A DNA stretch of 64,000 bases from Candidatus Melainabacteria bacterium (lineage in GTDB: Bacteria > Cyanobacteriota > Vampirovibrionia > Obscuribacterales > Obscuribacteraceae). The stretch's first letter is position 1, and every line of letters begins with the position of its first letter. The position numbers were made by a program, and so were the translations under genes. The notes beneath the pieces were generated by a model, which saw only the letters and a program-made list of their open reading frames with translations, was not told the DNA's origin and made no database searches. Positions 44,205 through 54,063 of the stretch are shown here, piece by piece. Location of the stretch: NCBI GenBank assembly GCA_003153555.1, contig PLZS01000072.1:1-64000 (forward strand). The letters are read 5' to 3'.

Positions 44205-44871
44205 GTCGAATTCTGTAACCGACGCCACGCACATTTTCGATGATAGATGGCTCACCGGCGATGTCTAGCTGCTGGCGCAAACGGTGTATTGATTGTCTCA
44301 CTGTTTCTGGTCCGACACCGGCTTCGGCAGTCCAGACGTGATCCAAAAGCGCAGGGCTGTCGAAAATCTCTTTGCTATTTCGCATCAGGAATTCGAGCAG
44401 CGAAAATTCTTTTGGAAACAGTTTTATTTCTTTGCTGCCCTGCATGACTGTGTGTTCTTGTGGGCTGAGCACGATGTTACCAACGCGAAGTTCGTTATCG
44501 GACAGTTGAGGGCTTCTTCTGAGCAGAGCGCGGATGCGTGCGGAAAACTCTTTCAATTCAAATGGCTTTGTCAAATAATCTTCGGCGCCTGAATCCAATC
44601 CCTCTGTCTTCTCATCAATGTGACTCCTACCAGTCAGGATCAAAATTGGTGTTTTGCCGCCTTTTTTTCGGTAGTCTCGGCAAACATCTACGCCGTTTTT
44701 GTCCGGCAAATCCCAGTCCAATACAACGGCGTCGCACTTGTATGTCTGAAGAAAGTACTCCGCCTCTAATCCGCTGTGCAGGATTTCGACGGTGTAATTT
44801 TCGTGGGTCAGCCAGTCATCAATGATGCCAGCCATTTCCAGATCGTCTTCAACAACAAGAACCTTAGCCAT
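44197..44871 (-). CDS. OmpR-family response regulator
   Basis: A 224-residue regulator. The receiver has the acidic pair in VVEDD, the phosphorylated Asp52 in VVLDWDLPDKNG, the Thr in ILTGR and the Lys in LTKPF. The C-terminal winged helix (EHTVMQGSKEIKLFPKEFSL, ETVRQSIHRLRQQLDI, VRGVGYRI) is of OmpR/PhoB type. It starts nine bases after the sensor kinase stop, so the pair is one operon. The target genes are unknown. Confidence 0.95.
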   Translation of the reverse strand: MAKVLVVEDDLEMAGIIDDWLTHENYTVEILHSGLEAEYFLQTYKCDAVVLDWDLPDKNGVDVCRDYRKKGGKTPILILTGRSHIDEKTEGLDSGAEDYLTKPFELKEFSARIRALLRRSPQLSDNELRVGNIVLSPQEHTVMQGSKEIKLFPKEFSLLEFLMRNSKEIFDSPALLDHVWTAEAGVGPETVRQSIHRLRQQLDIAGEPSIIENVRGVGYRIRPS

Positions 44872-44880
44872 GATTGCTAG

Positions 44881-46716
44881 TTATACTCGCGTTTGCAGGG
44901 GAATACGAAACCAGAACGTGCTGCCTTTGCCTTCCTCACTTTCTACCCCAATTTGCCCACCGTGAGCCTCAACAATCGCTTTGCAAATTGGCAGTCCGAG
45001 TCCGGTGCCTCTGCCCCGCTTGCCGTCGGCGCTTTCAACCTGTTTGAATTTCTCGAACACACTGTCCCACATGCTAGCTGGAATTCCGCGTCCGTGGTCC
45101 GCAATTCGTATTTCAGCGTGATCGTTTTTGGTAGAGGCAGAGATTTTGATCGATGTGTCCTTGCTGGAAAATTTGATCGCATTGGACAGAAGGTTTATCA
45201 CCACTTGTATCAGTCGGTCGGAGTCTGCCATCAACTCTGCGTCTTCGCACTGCGTTTCAATTGCAATTTTCTGTTGGTCTGCATATGGGCGCACTGACTC
45301 GATAGATTGATTGATGATCGATTTTAGTCCGACTGGCTCCATTACAACTGTGAGTTTACCAGACTCCATTTTTTCTAAATCAAGAAGATTATTTACCAGC
45401 CCTGTGAGACGTTGCACACTCTGTTGTGCGCTTGTGATTCTCGCCATACCTTTGTCGTTTAGATTTCCGTAGACGCCTTCCTCAACCAGGGAGAGTGTGG
45501 CTTGAATCGCTCCCAGTGGCGTTCTAAGATCGTGGCTGACCATAGCTACAAAATCTTGTTTCATCTGTTCTATTTCGCTTCTCAAATTCTCCGCACGCTT
45601 GCGTTCGGTTATATCATGTGCGACACAGAATAGCGATTTCTCGATTTCTGACCATTGCCCAGTCCACAGCATTTCTACTTGGTCAGTCTCCTTTTTCATC
45701 ACTGATGTTTCGAACGTACACACTCCATGTTCGGCGATCGTGCTCTCAACAATTTGGCGCACTCTGTCAGCATCTGTAATCGGCAAGATATCGATGTATC
45801 GACGTCCAATTAGTTCGTCTGGAGCGTAGCCCCATACTGTTTTAGCAGCCGCACTGACTGCGGAAAAGCGTCCGTCAGAATCGACAGAGCAAATCACATC
45901 TAGTGCGTTCGCTATGGTGGCACGCTCTTTCCTTGAAGCCTCTGCCAGAGCGGACGCCATTGTGTGAAAGACTGAATCGAGCTTGGCAATCTCATCGTTC
46001 CCGCTAGTTTTTGGATTGAGTTCCTCTCCAGCGGCTAGGCGGAATGCATTATCCGCTAATAAATTGAGCCGCTTTCCGAAACTCTTGCCCACATATGTGG
46101 CCAAAATAATAGTGAGTAGAATGTTTAGGATTGTTCCGACAAGCAAGGCAATGTTGATTACTGAATTGCCATCATCGCTTGTTGATTCTTGCAACTTACG
46201 TGCGTCGTAAGTTAGAGCATCAAGTTCTTCTTTCAACTTGTTGTGCGATTCTTGAAGATGCCCATAAAGCTGCATGGCCAATCGATTGCCTTCATCAACT
46301 TGAGGACGTTCGATGGCCAGCTTGCAGAGAGTGAGAATCTTGAATAACTTTGCAATAATTTCGTCGACTCTGGAAAGAATCTTGATCCCTTCAGGATCGT
46401 CACCAATGAGCGCTCGCAAGTCGGCTTGAATTTTTAACGCTTCTTTGCAGGCTTTCTCATATCGGTTCAGAAATGCAGGCTCATGTCCGACGCTGTATCC
46501 ACCTATGCCAAGCACGGCATCATCCATGAACATTGCCATTAGCTTGGACTGGGAGATCAGTGCTTTTGCCCGCTGTTCTTGACGAAGCTGGATATCAGCT
46601 TGTTTGAGCAAAATTGCAAGTGTGCCAGTGAACACCAATCCGAACACAAGTGGCACTGAGACCAGGATCATCAATTTCTGAGGTAACTTCAGCTTGAAAT
46701 GCATGTTCTCAGACAA
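44881..46716 (-). CDS. Membrane sensor histidine kinase with HAMP and PAS
   Basis: A 611-residue sensor kinase. Order: helix near 13-35 (VSVPLVFGLVFTGTLAILL), an extracytoplasmic helical sensor about 36-185 of CHASE3/4HB type, helix near 187-208, HAMP, PAS (about 268-380, with GYAPDELIGRRYIDILP), dimerisation/phosphoacceptor box VAMVSHDLRTPLGAI near 395, and ATPase with INLLSNAIKFS, IADHGRGIP and GRGTGLGLPI. All key residues are present. It is upstream of the response regulator in the same operon. Confidence 0.94.
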   Translation of the reverse strand: MSENMHFKLKLPQKLMILVSVPLVFGLVFTGTLAILLKQADIQLRQEQRAKALISQSKLMAMFMDDAVLGIGGYSVGHEPAFLNRYEKACKEALKIQADLRALIGDDPEGIKILSRVDEIIAKLFKILTLCKLAIERPQVDEGNRLAMQLYGHLQESHNKLKEELDALTYDARKLQESTSDDGNSVINIALLVGTILNILLTIILATYVGKSFGKRLNLLADNAFRLAAGEELNPKTSGNDEIAKLDSVFHTMASALAEASRKERATIANALDVICSVDSDGRFSAVSAAAKTVWGYAPDELIGRRYIDILPITDADRVRQIVESTIAEHGVCTFETSVMKKETDQVEMLWTGQWSEIEKSLFCVAHDITERKRAENLRSEIEQMKQDFVAMVSHDLRTPLGAIQATLSLVEEGVYGNLNDKGMARITSAQQSVQRLTGLVNNLLDLEKMESGKLTVVMEPVGLKSIINQSIESVRPYADQQKIAIETQCEDAELMADSDRLIQVVINLLSNAIKFSSKDTSIKISASTKNDHAEIRIADHGRGIPASMWDSVFEKFKQVESADGKRGRGTGLGLPICKAIVEAHGGQIGVESEEGKGSTFWFRIPLQTRV

Positions 46717-46761
46717 AGAGGAAGGCTCTCCTAGTTTATCTGAACTATGGTTTGACTGTCC

Positions 46762-47238
46762 TTATCTTTTTTCCCAAGCAGGATCATTCTCGCCCACGAA
46801 GCTAAGATCAAACGTATCATCGTTTAATGGGCTTAATGCATTGCGGGGCGCGACAACTACTGGCTTCCCGTCTTGAAATCCGAGTGCTGCCTCTCTGCCT
46901 CTAGCACCTGATTTGGTCCATTCTTGGCCCAAAAACTCATCGCGTCCAGCGGCATCTGGCATGTAGCTGCCGTGTCCGGTTGTGAGTCCTTGATCGCGTC
47001 CGTCCATGATGCCCGCATTTATGCGACTGCATTTCTCAAAGCCGAAGTATGGCGGTATGCTTGTGGTGCCTTCATCACCGTAAATTATTTCGGCATCGCT
47101 CTTTGCTTGAAGTACGAAGCTGTCCATTGTTGTTGGTGGGAGACCATTGCGCCACTGCGATCCAGCAGCTAATGCTGGCGAAAGTGCAGATAGAGAGAGA
47201 GCCATCAATAGTGGCATGTACAATACGTTTCTGTTCAT
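46762..47238 (-). CDS. Small secreted hypothetical protein
   Basis: A 158-residue protein with GGAAGTG nine bases before the ATG and a clear signal peptide (LLMALSLSALSPALA, AAG). The mature part is Gly/Asp-rich (INAGIMDGRDQGLTTGHGSY; LGFQDGKPVVVAPRNALSPL). One Cys (FEKCSR) is visible. No family is recognised. It lies upstream of the sensor kinase on the same strand, 45 bases away, and could be co-transcribed. Confidence 0.7.
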   Translation of the reverse strand: MNRNVLYMPLLMALSLSALSPALAAGSQWRNGLPPTTMDSFVLQAKSDAEIIYGDEGTTSIPPYFGFEKCSRINAGIMDGRDQGLTTGHGSYMPDAAGRDEFLGQEWTKSGARGREAALGFQDGKPVVVAPRNALSPLNDDTFDLSFVGENDPAWEKR

Positions 47239-47384
47239 AGCTGGTTCACTTCCTGTTTTACTGACCGATGCCTTACCACCGCGACTACCCGGGACACGAT
47301 CCTGATTCAGTGTTCAAAACTGTTCAGTCTAACTTATATGCCGGAGCTGCAATTGGCTCGGGTCCGTCGCTGATATGTTAGTAA

Positions 47385-47717
47385 CTAGAGGAGCGCTGCA
47401 ATCGGAGCGACTTCTTTAACGACATCTTTCACAAACCCGAAGATACCGCCACCGCTTTTTTCTTTCTGCGGTTGTTGTTGTTGTTGGTCATCGGCACAAT
47501 CCTGATCTTGATTGTTGAGAAATGGATTTGGAGGAAGAATGCCATCGCGAATCAAATTTTGCTCCATTTGTCTAAACATGCGCTGTTCGTGGTGCATCAC
47601 ATCCTTCATCCCGTGCATAAAGTCATGCCCGGCTAATTCAGGTCTGCCGCGTTCAAAATGCTCTCCAGGATTTTGTTGGTGTTCGGGGCCTCTGCCGATT
47701 TCGTGATCTCTTGCCAT
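47385..47717 (-). CDS. Small His/Gln-rich hypothetical protein
   Basis: A 110-residue protein from the ATG at 47717, with GGAG upstream. The longer frame to 47735 has no ribosome site. The N-terminal half is rich in His, Met and Glu (FMHGMKDVMHHEQRMFRQME), the middle has a Gln run (DDQQQQQPQKEKS), and the end is a short amphipathic helix (IFGFVKDVVKEVAPIAALL). The His/Met pattern might bind metal. Unrecognised. Confidence 0.6.
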   Translation of the reverse strand: MARDHEIGRGPEHQQNPGEHFERGRPELAGHDFMHGMKDVMHHEQRMFRQMEQNLIRDGILPPNPFLNNQDQDCADDQQQQQPQKEKSGGGIFGFVKDVVKEVAPIAALL

Positions 47718-47740
47718 AGTAATAACTCCTTGCAAAACAA

Positions 47741-47757
47741 CGGTTGTCCCGCAACCG
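47741..47757 (-). promoter_or_regulatory. Leader hairpin before the His/Gln-rich gene
   Basis: On the minus strand CGGTTG and CAACCG pair around a five-base loop, followed by TTGTTTT and then the ribosome site. The short stem might end or slow transcription in the leader. Small and unconfirmed. Confidence 0.3.
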
Positions 47758-47961
47758 ATGAAGGTGGGATAGTAAGGTGATTATTGGAGCTCTCGGGGTT
47801 AGAGCGGTTTCAAATTCAACGTGCGGTCATGTTAAGTGACCGATTGTTATAACCGCGTGACAATGTTTAAAATGCCACGAATTCGCTGTTACGAGCATAA
47901 GGAAGTTGAACACATGGAGTCCGCGGACTGTGCAAACGGCTATTTTGTAATGCCACAGACG

Positions 47962-48793
47962 TCATCCTCTAATAAAGTTCAAAGAGTCCTTGAAAATACT
48001 CGAGTCAGTTTGACCTGCGGCTTGATTGATTTCAGAGTGCGAAAGGGGAACTACCTTAATGGAAACTTGTCCGCCGGCCTTCGTCAAAGCGTCGGCAAAT
48101 TTCTTATGTTGAACCTGACAGGAAGCGCGCTTTGCGCCGCAGAACATAAGAAAAGGTGGATATTGTTTTCCGGGATGTATGGCAAGAGTTGATGAGGCAT
48201 CGGCAAGTGTTTTTGGATCGGAGCCGAATGCCGCATCGATCATTCCACCGACAATGTTCGCTTCACGTCTGTCCTCTGCTTTTCTTTCTGCAAGGTTTAG
48301 GCTTGCAGTATCAAGGCTGATCACACCCTTTATGTCCTTTAGGGTCATGCCCTTTTCTATAAGGTAGCGATCGTTCGTGGCTCGCAAATCAACCAAATGA
48401 GCACCAGCTGAGTGTCCCATCAAATAAAGACGGTTTGGATCGCCACCAAACTCGGAGGCATGTAGGCAGCGGATCTTTGGCGACTTTTGGTGCGTAAATG
48501 TCTAAACGCTGAAGAGGATCGGTGCCGTACGCTATGTCGCTAGTTACTTTAACATCGGCACTGGCGACCGAGACTGCAGTGGCCGATGTTGCGGTGTTGC
48601 CTCTTCGGGCCGCGGACCTTGCTCTCATGATTTTAATGAGCTTTTCTCGACGCCCTTCAGAAGGTGAGCCCTGCACATATGTTGGTTCCATGTCCTGAGC
48701 GTTCGCGATCGGCTGTGATAGTGAGAAGCAAGTGGACCAAGCCAAAACAACCGCTAAAGTTCGTAGTCTCATTGCGTACCTCTTGTCGCTCAT
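47962..48793 (-). pseudogene. Exported BD-FAE/carboxylesterase-type hydrolase with internal deletion
   Basis: The 5' part (48793-48389) has a signal peptide (LAVVLAWSTCFSLSQPIANA) and reaches SDIAYGTDPLQRLDIYAPKV, the start of an alpha/beta hydrolase domain. The 3' part, in another frame, reads FGGDPNRLYLMGHSAGAHLV with the nucleophile Ser and then the last 140 residues of the fold, ending VPLSHSEIN with the catalytic His. The stretch between them, which should hold HGGGW and about 50 residues, is missing near 48475. The change of frame shows a deletion. The product cannot be a normal enzyme. Confidence 0.8.
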
Positions 48794-48817
48794 CTTTGTT
48801 GTCTTTGTAGCGTTCAG

Positions 48818-50128
48818 TTATTTGGTGGGATCGTTGAGCAGATGTAACAAGCGATCTAACACATTTTCGCCGTCTTGCCGGATCGCGTCATGCTCGTATT
48901 CGTTTGTAACCCAGATTTTAATGCCGCGAATGTTGTCTGCTGTCTCTTCGGCAAACCTGCGCTCAACATACATGTCGTTGTAATAAATAGTGGCGACGCA
49001 GGGAACAGTATTTTTTCGCAGCACTGCAACGTCGTATAACTTCGGCCATTGATCATATGCTGCCAGGATCTGGGCTGCCTCTTTGAGAGGTTTTAGACAT
49101 TCATACTCATCAAACATCCAAGGATAAATCATTTCGCCGGTGAAGAAAGTTGGACGATGATCTGATTGGAACTCCGGAAATTGGTTTGCGATTCTTTCGG
49201 CCGACCATTTTGATGCGTTGTTTTGGCAATAAATCGCCTCATGCAAAAGCGAATAAATAGGATTGGTATTGTAGCTGAGCATTCGTTCAACGTTGCGTAA
49301 GAAATTGTAGGAAAGTTTATCCTTTTCGCTAGGAGAAACAAATGCTCCTTCCAGTAAGTAATGGATTGCATTCATATTGTTGCCGGCGCAAGTCATGCCA
49401 AATGAAATTCCAAGTTGTAGGAAGCGGTGCGCACTGAGGACCTCCGTGGTTGGCAATTCAACATGGTGAGAACGCAAGTGAGTAACAATTTTGTCGATTG
49501 CGTGTACGTCAGCGGGAAACCGTTGATAGAAGAGATTGTTTTTCTCGATCACCCGCTTGTAAGTTGATCGGTACACTTCATCCGGACTATTAACTAGTGG
49601 TGGCAACCCACCTAAAATAATCGCCTTGCTCAGTCCCTCTGGCGCAATGGATAAATAGGTGGTTATACAAAATCCACCGTAGCTTTGTCCAAGTACCGCC
49701 CATGGTGCGCCATCGGTTATGGTGGCACGGATGGTTTCGCAGTCGCGAACAATATTGTCGGCGCGAAAATGCTTCAGGTAGTCCGCTTGACTCTGCGCTG
49801 TTGGAATTGCAGCCAGAGTTTCGTGAGTGACAGGAGTGCTGAGACCTGTTCCACGTTGGTCAAGAAGAAGAACGCGGTGATCCTTGAGGGCTCTTTTGAG
49901 CCAGCCGTCCAGGGATTCAGGACGGGGAGCGGCGAATCCTGGACCGCCCTGGAGAAATACTAGCCAGGGCAGGTTCTGGACAGAGGCATTTTGTGTAGAA
50001 GTGACCTCGCGAGCGTATATTTTGATGCGCTGTGAGTCAGGTGAGTTGTAGTCGAGGGGGACGTCAAAATAATGTCCTTGGCATGTAAAACCGCGGAACT
50101 GTTGAAGAGTGGTTTCAGAAGAATGCAT
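48818..50128 (-). CDS. Prolyl aminopeptidase-like alpha/beta hydrolase (S33)
   Basis: A 436-residue cytoplasmic peptidase of family S33. Motifs: WLVFLQGGPGFAAP (HGGPG-type oxyanion loop), LLLDQRGTGLSTPV, nucleophile AVLGQSYGGFCITTYLS, and a C-terminal His near YEHDAIRQDGENV. Length matches the long prolyl iminopeptidase branch. It should remove N-terminal Pro or other residues from small peptides. The upstream plsC-like gene ends 76 bases before, on the same strand. Confidence 0.88.
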   Translation of the reverse strand: MHSSETTLQQFRGFTCQGHYFDVPLDYNSPDSQRIKIYAREVTSTQNASVQNLPWLVFLQGGPGFAAPRPESLDGWLKRALKDHRVLLLDQRGTGLSTPVTHETLAAIPTAQSQADYLKHFRADNIVRDCETIRATITDGAPWAVLGQSYGGFCITTYLSIAPEGLSKAIILGGLPPLVNSPDEVYRSTYKRVIEKNNLFYQRFPADVHAIDKIVTHLRSHHVELPTTEVLSAHRFLQLGISFGMTCAGNNMNAIHYLLEGAFVSPSEKDKLSYNFLRNVERMLSYNTNPIYSLLHEAIYCQNNASKWSAERIANQFPEFQSDHRPTFFTGEMIYPWMFDEYECLKPLKEAAQILAAYDQWPKLYDVAVLRKNTVPCVATIYYNDMYVERRFAEETADNIRGIKIWVTNEYEHDAIRQDGENVLDRLLHLLNDPTK

Positions 50129-50204
50129 TGTCGCTCTGCAGAGGTAAAGAGGTTTGGTACCATATTTTACCCTGTCTGCTGACGCTGCAGTGAAGGTGGT
50201 GAAA

Positions 50205-51443
50205 TCAGGGTTTAAACGCCGACAAGGTTCTGGACGAGTTTTGCATTGAATTAAAAAGGGCTGCTCGGACCAGTGTATCTACTTTAGTGATCGCGCTTTT
50301 TTCGTTTATTTCGAATTCAGAATAAAGTGTGCTCAGATCGATAGGTTCAGAAGCATCGATCCAGGCTGTTCGGTGACCTTTGGCTGTTGTTTTACCAGTA
50401 AGTTCCAGTTCAAGTCGATCCAATATGCGCCATGCGACTTCCGGTGAGAATTCGCGGTTTTCTAGTGTGCTAGCTAAAATCAGCAATTGTTCGGCACGAT
50501 CTAAATCTTTAGTAAAAAGCTTTCTTTTTGCATTAGCAGACTTCGTCAATAGTCCGCTGAACTTGCAGTCGATGTCGTTGCAAGTATCAATTCGCTTTCT
50601 TAAGTCAGCGCGAACTCCGTAGAGTAAGACGTCTGTTTTTTCATTTGGATCGAATTGACATCCATTTGCGTTCGCCGTGGTTACGGATATTTTTCTGCTC
50701 AATTCTTGTAGTTCGGCGGAAAGCGACCGCTTCTCGTGCAGCACAATTCCGTAGTAATTTGAAAGATGTTCTAAGTAATGTGAAATAAGCCTTTTGATCT
50801 TTTGTTCGAAAGACAGCTCAGTGGTGCCCACCGTGGAGAGATTGAGTAACCGTTCCAGGCTTTCAAGGCAGCTGATCATCGGTTTAACTGAATCATGCCT
50901 GACTTCGTAATACATTGCTACTGGCAGCACTAAAAGGGGCTCTTCGGTTAATTCAAGGAGCTGTCTTTGAGCCTCGAATAAATTTCGAATGCCGTCTTCT
51001 TTGAGCGGCAGTATCTCGTCGTTTCGTCCCGTTACATCGCCTTCAGGAAATTCAACCAGTCGATGCTTGCCTTGCACAAGGACTGACACTGTTTTCTTAG
51101 CTGAAGCCGCTTCAACTCTACGCCCACGGATAACAGAGTATGTGCCTAAGTTCTGCAGAACCCAGCCCGCAAACCCAAGTTGTCGATCGAATTGCTCGCG
51201 TGATGCCAGAAAGTAGAAGTTCTCATTGCACTCTTTTGAAAGAGCACAGGCGCAAAGAGGATCGAATCTGTCGGAATGATTAATCATCAGTACGGCGTGA
51301 CTTTTTGCTAGAGATTTGACGTGAGCTTTGCAAGTTTGGGAGACGTTGATTTCCAAACCATTCTGACTTTTCGCCAACGGAAGTAGCAGCTTCGCAAGGA
51401 TAACTACGAAGGGATTGTCGATTGGCGGTAAAAAGTCATGCAT
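50205..51443 (-). CDS. PlsC-like acyltransferase with C-terminal extension
   Basis: A 412-residue protein. The acyltransferase motifs are VLMINHSDRFDPLCAC (NH-x4-D version), FYFLASREQF, and the glycerol-phosphate binding block LVEFPEGDVTGRNDEI near residue 135. The remaining 230 residues are helical and unlike short PlsC enzymes, and no membrane helix is obvious. It probably acylates a lysolipid or other acceptor. The ATG at 51443 opens a frame that reads MHDFLPPIDNPFVV, so the start is plausible. Confidence 0.8.
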   Translation of the reverse strand: MHDFLPPIDNPFVVILAKLLLPLAKSQNGLEINVSQTCKAHVKSLAKSHAVLMINHSDRFDPLCACALSKECNENFYFLASREQFDRQLGFAGWVLQNLGTYSVIRGRRVEAASAKKTVSVLVQGKHRLVEFPEGDVTGRNDEILPLKEDGIRNLFEAQRQLLELTEEPLLVLPVAMYYEVRHDSVKPMISCLESLERLLNLSTVGTTELSFEQKIKRLISHYLEHLSNYYGIVLHEKRSLSAELQELSRKISVTTANANGCQFDPNEKTDVLLYGVRADLRKRIDTCNDIDCKFSGLLTKSANAKRKLFTKDLDRAEQLLILASTLENREFSPEVAWRILDRLELELTGKTTAKGHRTAWIDASEPIDLSTLYSEFEINEKSAITKVDTLVRAALFNSMQNSSRTLSAFKP

Positions 51444-51539
51444 ATGGCCTGTGGCGGTTCACAAAGGCTGAAAGTTCCCGACCGCATTGGCTCGCCGAAG
51501 TAGGATCCAACGCCTAGAATTGAAGAGCAACGAGGACAA

Positions 51540-52515
51540 ATGATTGTCTCGTGGTATAGAGACAAAGGCATTCTAGCTTGGCGGGCGCCAGTGTTCGACG
51601 AACAGTCACTTAGAAAGAAAATCACATTGCATCTGGGCAAGTCCACTGGCGAAGTGTCCAGCAGCCATGAGGCACCCGGGCCCAGAAACCATGAGGCACC
51701 CATCTCAATTGACGGATTGCCCGATCAATTCATAGTTTTGTCCGTGATCGGACAGGGCGGCATGGGTACCGTTTACAGTCAAGGTTCTCGACTTTGGAAT
51801 AGCCAAAATTCTAGGCGATGAGCAAGGTCAAGCATTGACTAAGACTGGTGAAATATTTGGTTCACCTTTGTACATGAGTCCCGAGCAATGCGCTGGCAAT
51901 AATACCGATTTGCGTTCTGACATTTATTCGCTCGGTGTTTCTATGTACGAGTGCTTGACCGGTCAACCACCGCATGTTGGCACCAACGCCATGCAAACGA
52001 TCTTCAAACGTGCGACAGAGGATCCACCTACTTTCAAGCAAACCAGACCAGACTTGCAAATTTCGCCGTTGCTTGAGGCAGTCGTAATGAAGGCGCTTGA
52101 GCGAGATCCGTCTACGAGGTACCAGAACATTTCCGGTCTAAAACAAGACTTGCAGCAGTTTTTGAGTGGTGCAATCGTTCCTCAAGAATCGATTGTTAAA
52201 ACGGTCAATCAATCTCGCCTGAAGGTTGAAAGTCTTTCTAAACGGCAATCGGAGAATGGTGCATTAGACCAAGCGGGATATGGTGCCTTAAAGCAATCCG
52301 GATATGGTGGTTTAAAGGTTAATCGAAAGTTTTTAATTTTGCTAAGCGCGGTTTTAGTTGGAATCGCTTTTGCAGGTTTTGTCTGGCAGTCTTCACGGAC
52401 TGCTTGTGCTCAATCATGCGCAGTGGGATGTACGAAAGCCCAGCAGCTAACCAGGCTTGAACTGAACAGACGCCGACGTGCATTGATTCCGTTCCCGGTA
52501 TCACGCCTGAGGTGA
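51540..52515 (+). pseudogene. Ser/Thr kinase with internal deletion
   Basis: The first frame (51540-51821) carries an N-terminal tail, FIVLSVIGQGGMGTVY, then changes frame. The next part reads VLDFGIAKILGDEQGQALTK, then EIFGSPLYMSPEQCAGNNTD and the C-lobe to residue 330, then a Gly/Tyr-rich linker and a helix (FLILLSAVLVGIAFAGFVW). About 130 residues between the glycine loop and DFG, including the catalytic HRD, are missing near 51780. The 3' end overlaps the permease gene in antisense. It cannot phosphorylate. Confidence 0.8.
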
Positions 52516-53752
52516 GCACACCGACCCCGCATCCGATAACGAGCGCTATAAAGGCCGGGTATCGAACAGCCGGCAAACCGGCAACTTCAGGAATACTTGA
52601 AAAATCGTTTTCTTGTCCTAGCAAGCGCCTGATCATGAAAAACTCGGCAATCATGATCACAGTTACTGTAGGCAGGAACACGCAGTTAAGTGAAGCAATC
52701 GATTCGAGCGACTTGGCAATACCAGCAGTGGAAAGCCACGCAGCAAAGCAAGCGCATATTAGTGCGAGCACGGCACAGACACCGTGGTGTGGAAGCTTTT
52801 TCAAATTCTCGATCGCGTTGATCATGCCATATAAATTGGAATCGTTACAGGCGCAATATGCAACTGATAGAACGATCGCGGCGATGGCAGCAATACCACC
52901 AAAGGCATACATATTCATGTAACTTGTGGCAGCACCATATTCGGTGATGCCGGAAAGTCTTGATATCATCCAACCCGTTACAGGGAAGACCATTTGTCCA
53001 ATTGAAAGAGCGATCGTAATCGGCAATGCCGCAAGCCACTTATTAGGTTTGCCATAGCGCCAGTAGTCTGGTTCATTGCCCCAAACAGCAAAGCCAATGA
53101 CAAATCCAGACACTGAAGTTAACGCGGTCATCAGTGGAACATGAGGTACCGCAGTCAGTGCAGTAACAGGGCAGGTTGGCACTACTTTGAAAAATGTGTA
53201 ACCGACCATGCCGAGCAAAAGTGGTGCAGCCAGATAGCGAGCAAAGTTTGCCACGCCACTGAAGCCAAAAAAGTTATTGAAGGCCATGACTACTGCTAAA
53301 CCGGCCGCTAGAAACATAACAGGAATATTCCAATGAAATAATCCGTTCAATCCATCGGCAAGTAACAACGAAGTCAGGGAGTACCAGGCGATGAAGATCC
53401 ACAATAGGTTGCAAGACACGAGTCTTGAGCCCCAGCGCCCAAATACCTGTCGACTCAAGAGCCCATAAGTTTGACCACTTACTGATCCTAAATATGCAGC
53501 TGGCACAGAGTACGCCAACAAAATCAAACAGCTAAGTGCTGTGCACATAATTACTTGAGAAAGCGTTAGCCCTTCTTTGTACCATTGAAAGCCAATCAAT
53601 ACTGACGGGAACGCTGTTACCATCGTTATCCAAAGAAGACCCATTGTTCCTGCTCCGCGGCGCTCGCTGAGCGGAACAACCTCATGCGAATGATCTTCTG
53701 AAACTTGTTGTGGTGCGTGCGCGTCTTCAGGCGAATGCTTTGTGAGAAGCAT
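52319..53752 (-). CDS. NCS1-family (CodB-like) nucleobase/cation permease
   Basis: The ATG at 53752 has AGGAGGTC five bases upstream. The frame to 53788 is an unneeded extension. About 477 residues with 12 helices, starting EVVPLSERRGAGTMGLLWIT and GFQWYKEGLTLSQVIMC, as in the cytosine permease branch. It should import a nucleobase or related compound with Na+ or H+. The last 30 residues (KQSVKTARQNLQKRFQLKPR) are antisense to the kinase remnant, so the normal end may have been replaced. Confidence 0.85.
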   Translation of the reverse strand: MLLTKHSPEDAHAPQQVSEDHSHEVVPLSERRGAGTMGLLWITMVTAFPSVLIGFQWYKEGLTLSQVIMCTALSCLILLAYSVPAAYLGSVSGQTYGLLSRQVFGRWGSRLVSCNLLWIFIAWYSLTSLLLADGLNGLFHWNIPVMFLAAGLAVVMAFNNFFGFSGVANFARYLAAPLLLGMVGYTFFKVVPTCPVTALTAVPHVPLMTALTSVSGFVIGFAVWGNEPDYWRYGKPNKWLAALPITIALSIGQMVFPVTGWMISRLSGITEYGAATSYMNMYAFGGIAAIAAIVLSVAYCACNDSNLYGMINAIENLKKLPHHGVCAVLALICACFAAWLSTAGIAKSLESIASLNCVFLPTVTVIMIAEFFMIRRLLGQENDFSSIPEVAGLPAVRYPAFIALVIGCGVGVLTSGVIPGTESMHVGVCSVQAWLAAGLSYIPLRMIEHKQSVKTARQNLQKRFQLKPRLAKLKTFD

Positions 53753-54063
53753 TTGACCTCCTGCGGGAAGGAAGGTTGGGTGATCCACACGTCTCGCTGA
53801 AAGTCAGAGCGTGCGCGCACTATGCGATCGTCACATGTGCATGCTAGTTTAAGCCACGCTATTGGGCAATCGTGAAATCACGAATGAGACCGACCGGACC
53901 CGGAAAGTTTATAAACGCCGAGCTGGCTTTAAAAAAACTTCCCAGCCAAGATTGCCTTTTTCGACGTTTACCGGTAGCAATTCCCCAGCAAACGTAACTT
54001 GAGAGGCATAAATTGCTGAGATAAATCGGGGTTACCCTCATGTCGATATACGCCAAAATGAAA
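53753..54063. other. Intergenic region
   Basis: It separates the permease from the small gene at 54064. It presumably holds the permease promoter. The minus-strand open frame here has no codon bias or ribosome site, so I do not call a gene. Confidence 0.35.

Noticed and set aside
47836..48192. A 118-codon plus-strand frame
   Set aside because: It is antisense to the well-recognised C-terminal part of the esterase remnant.
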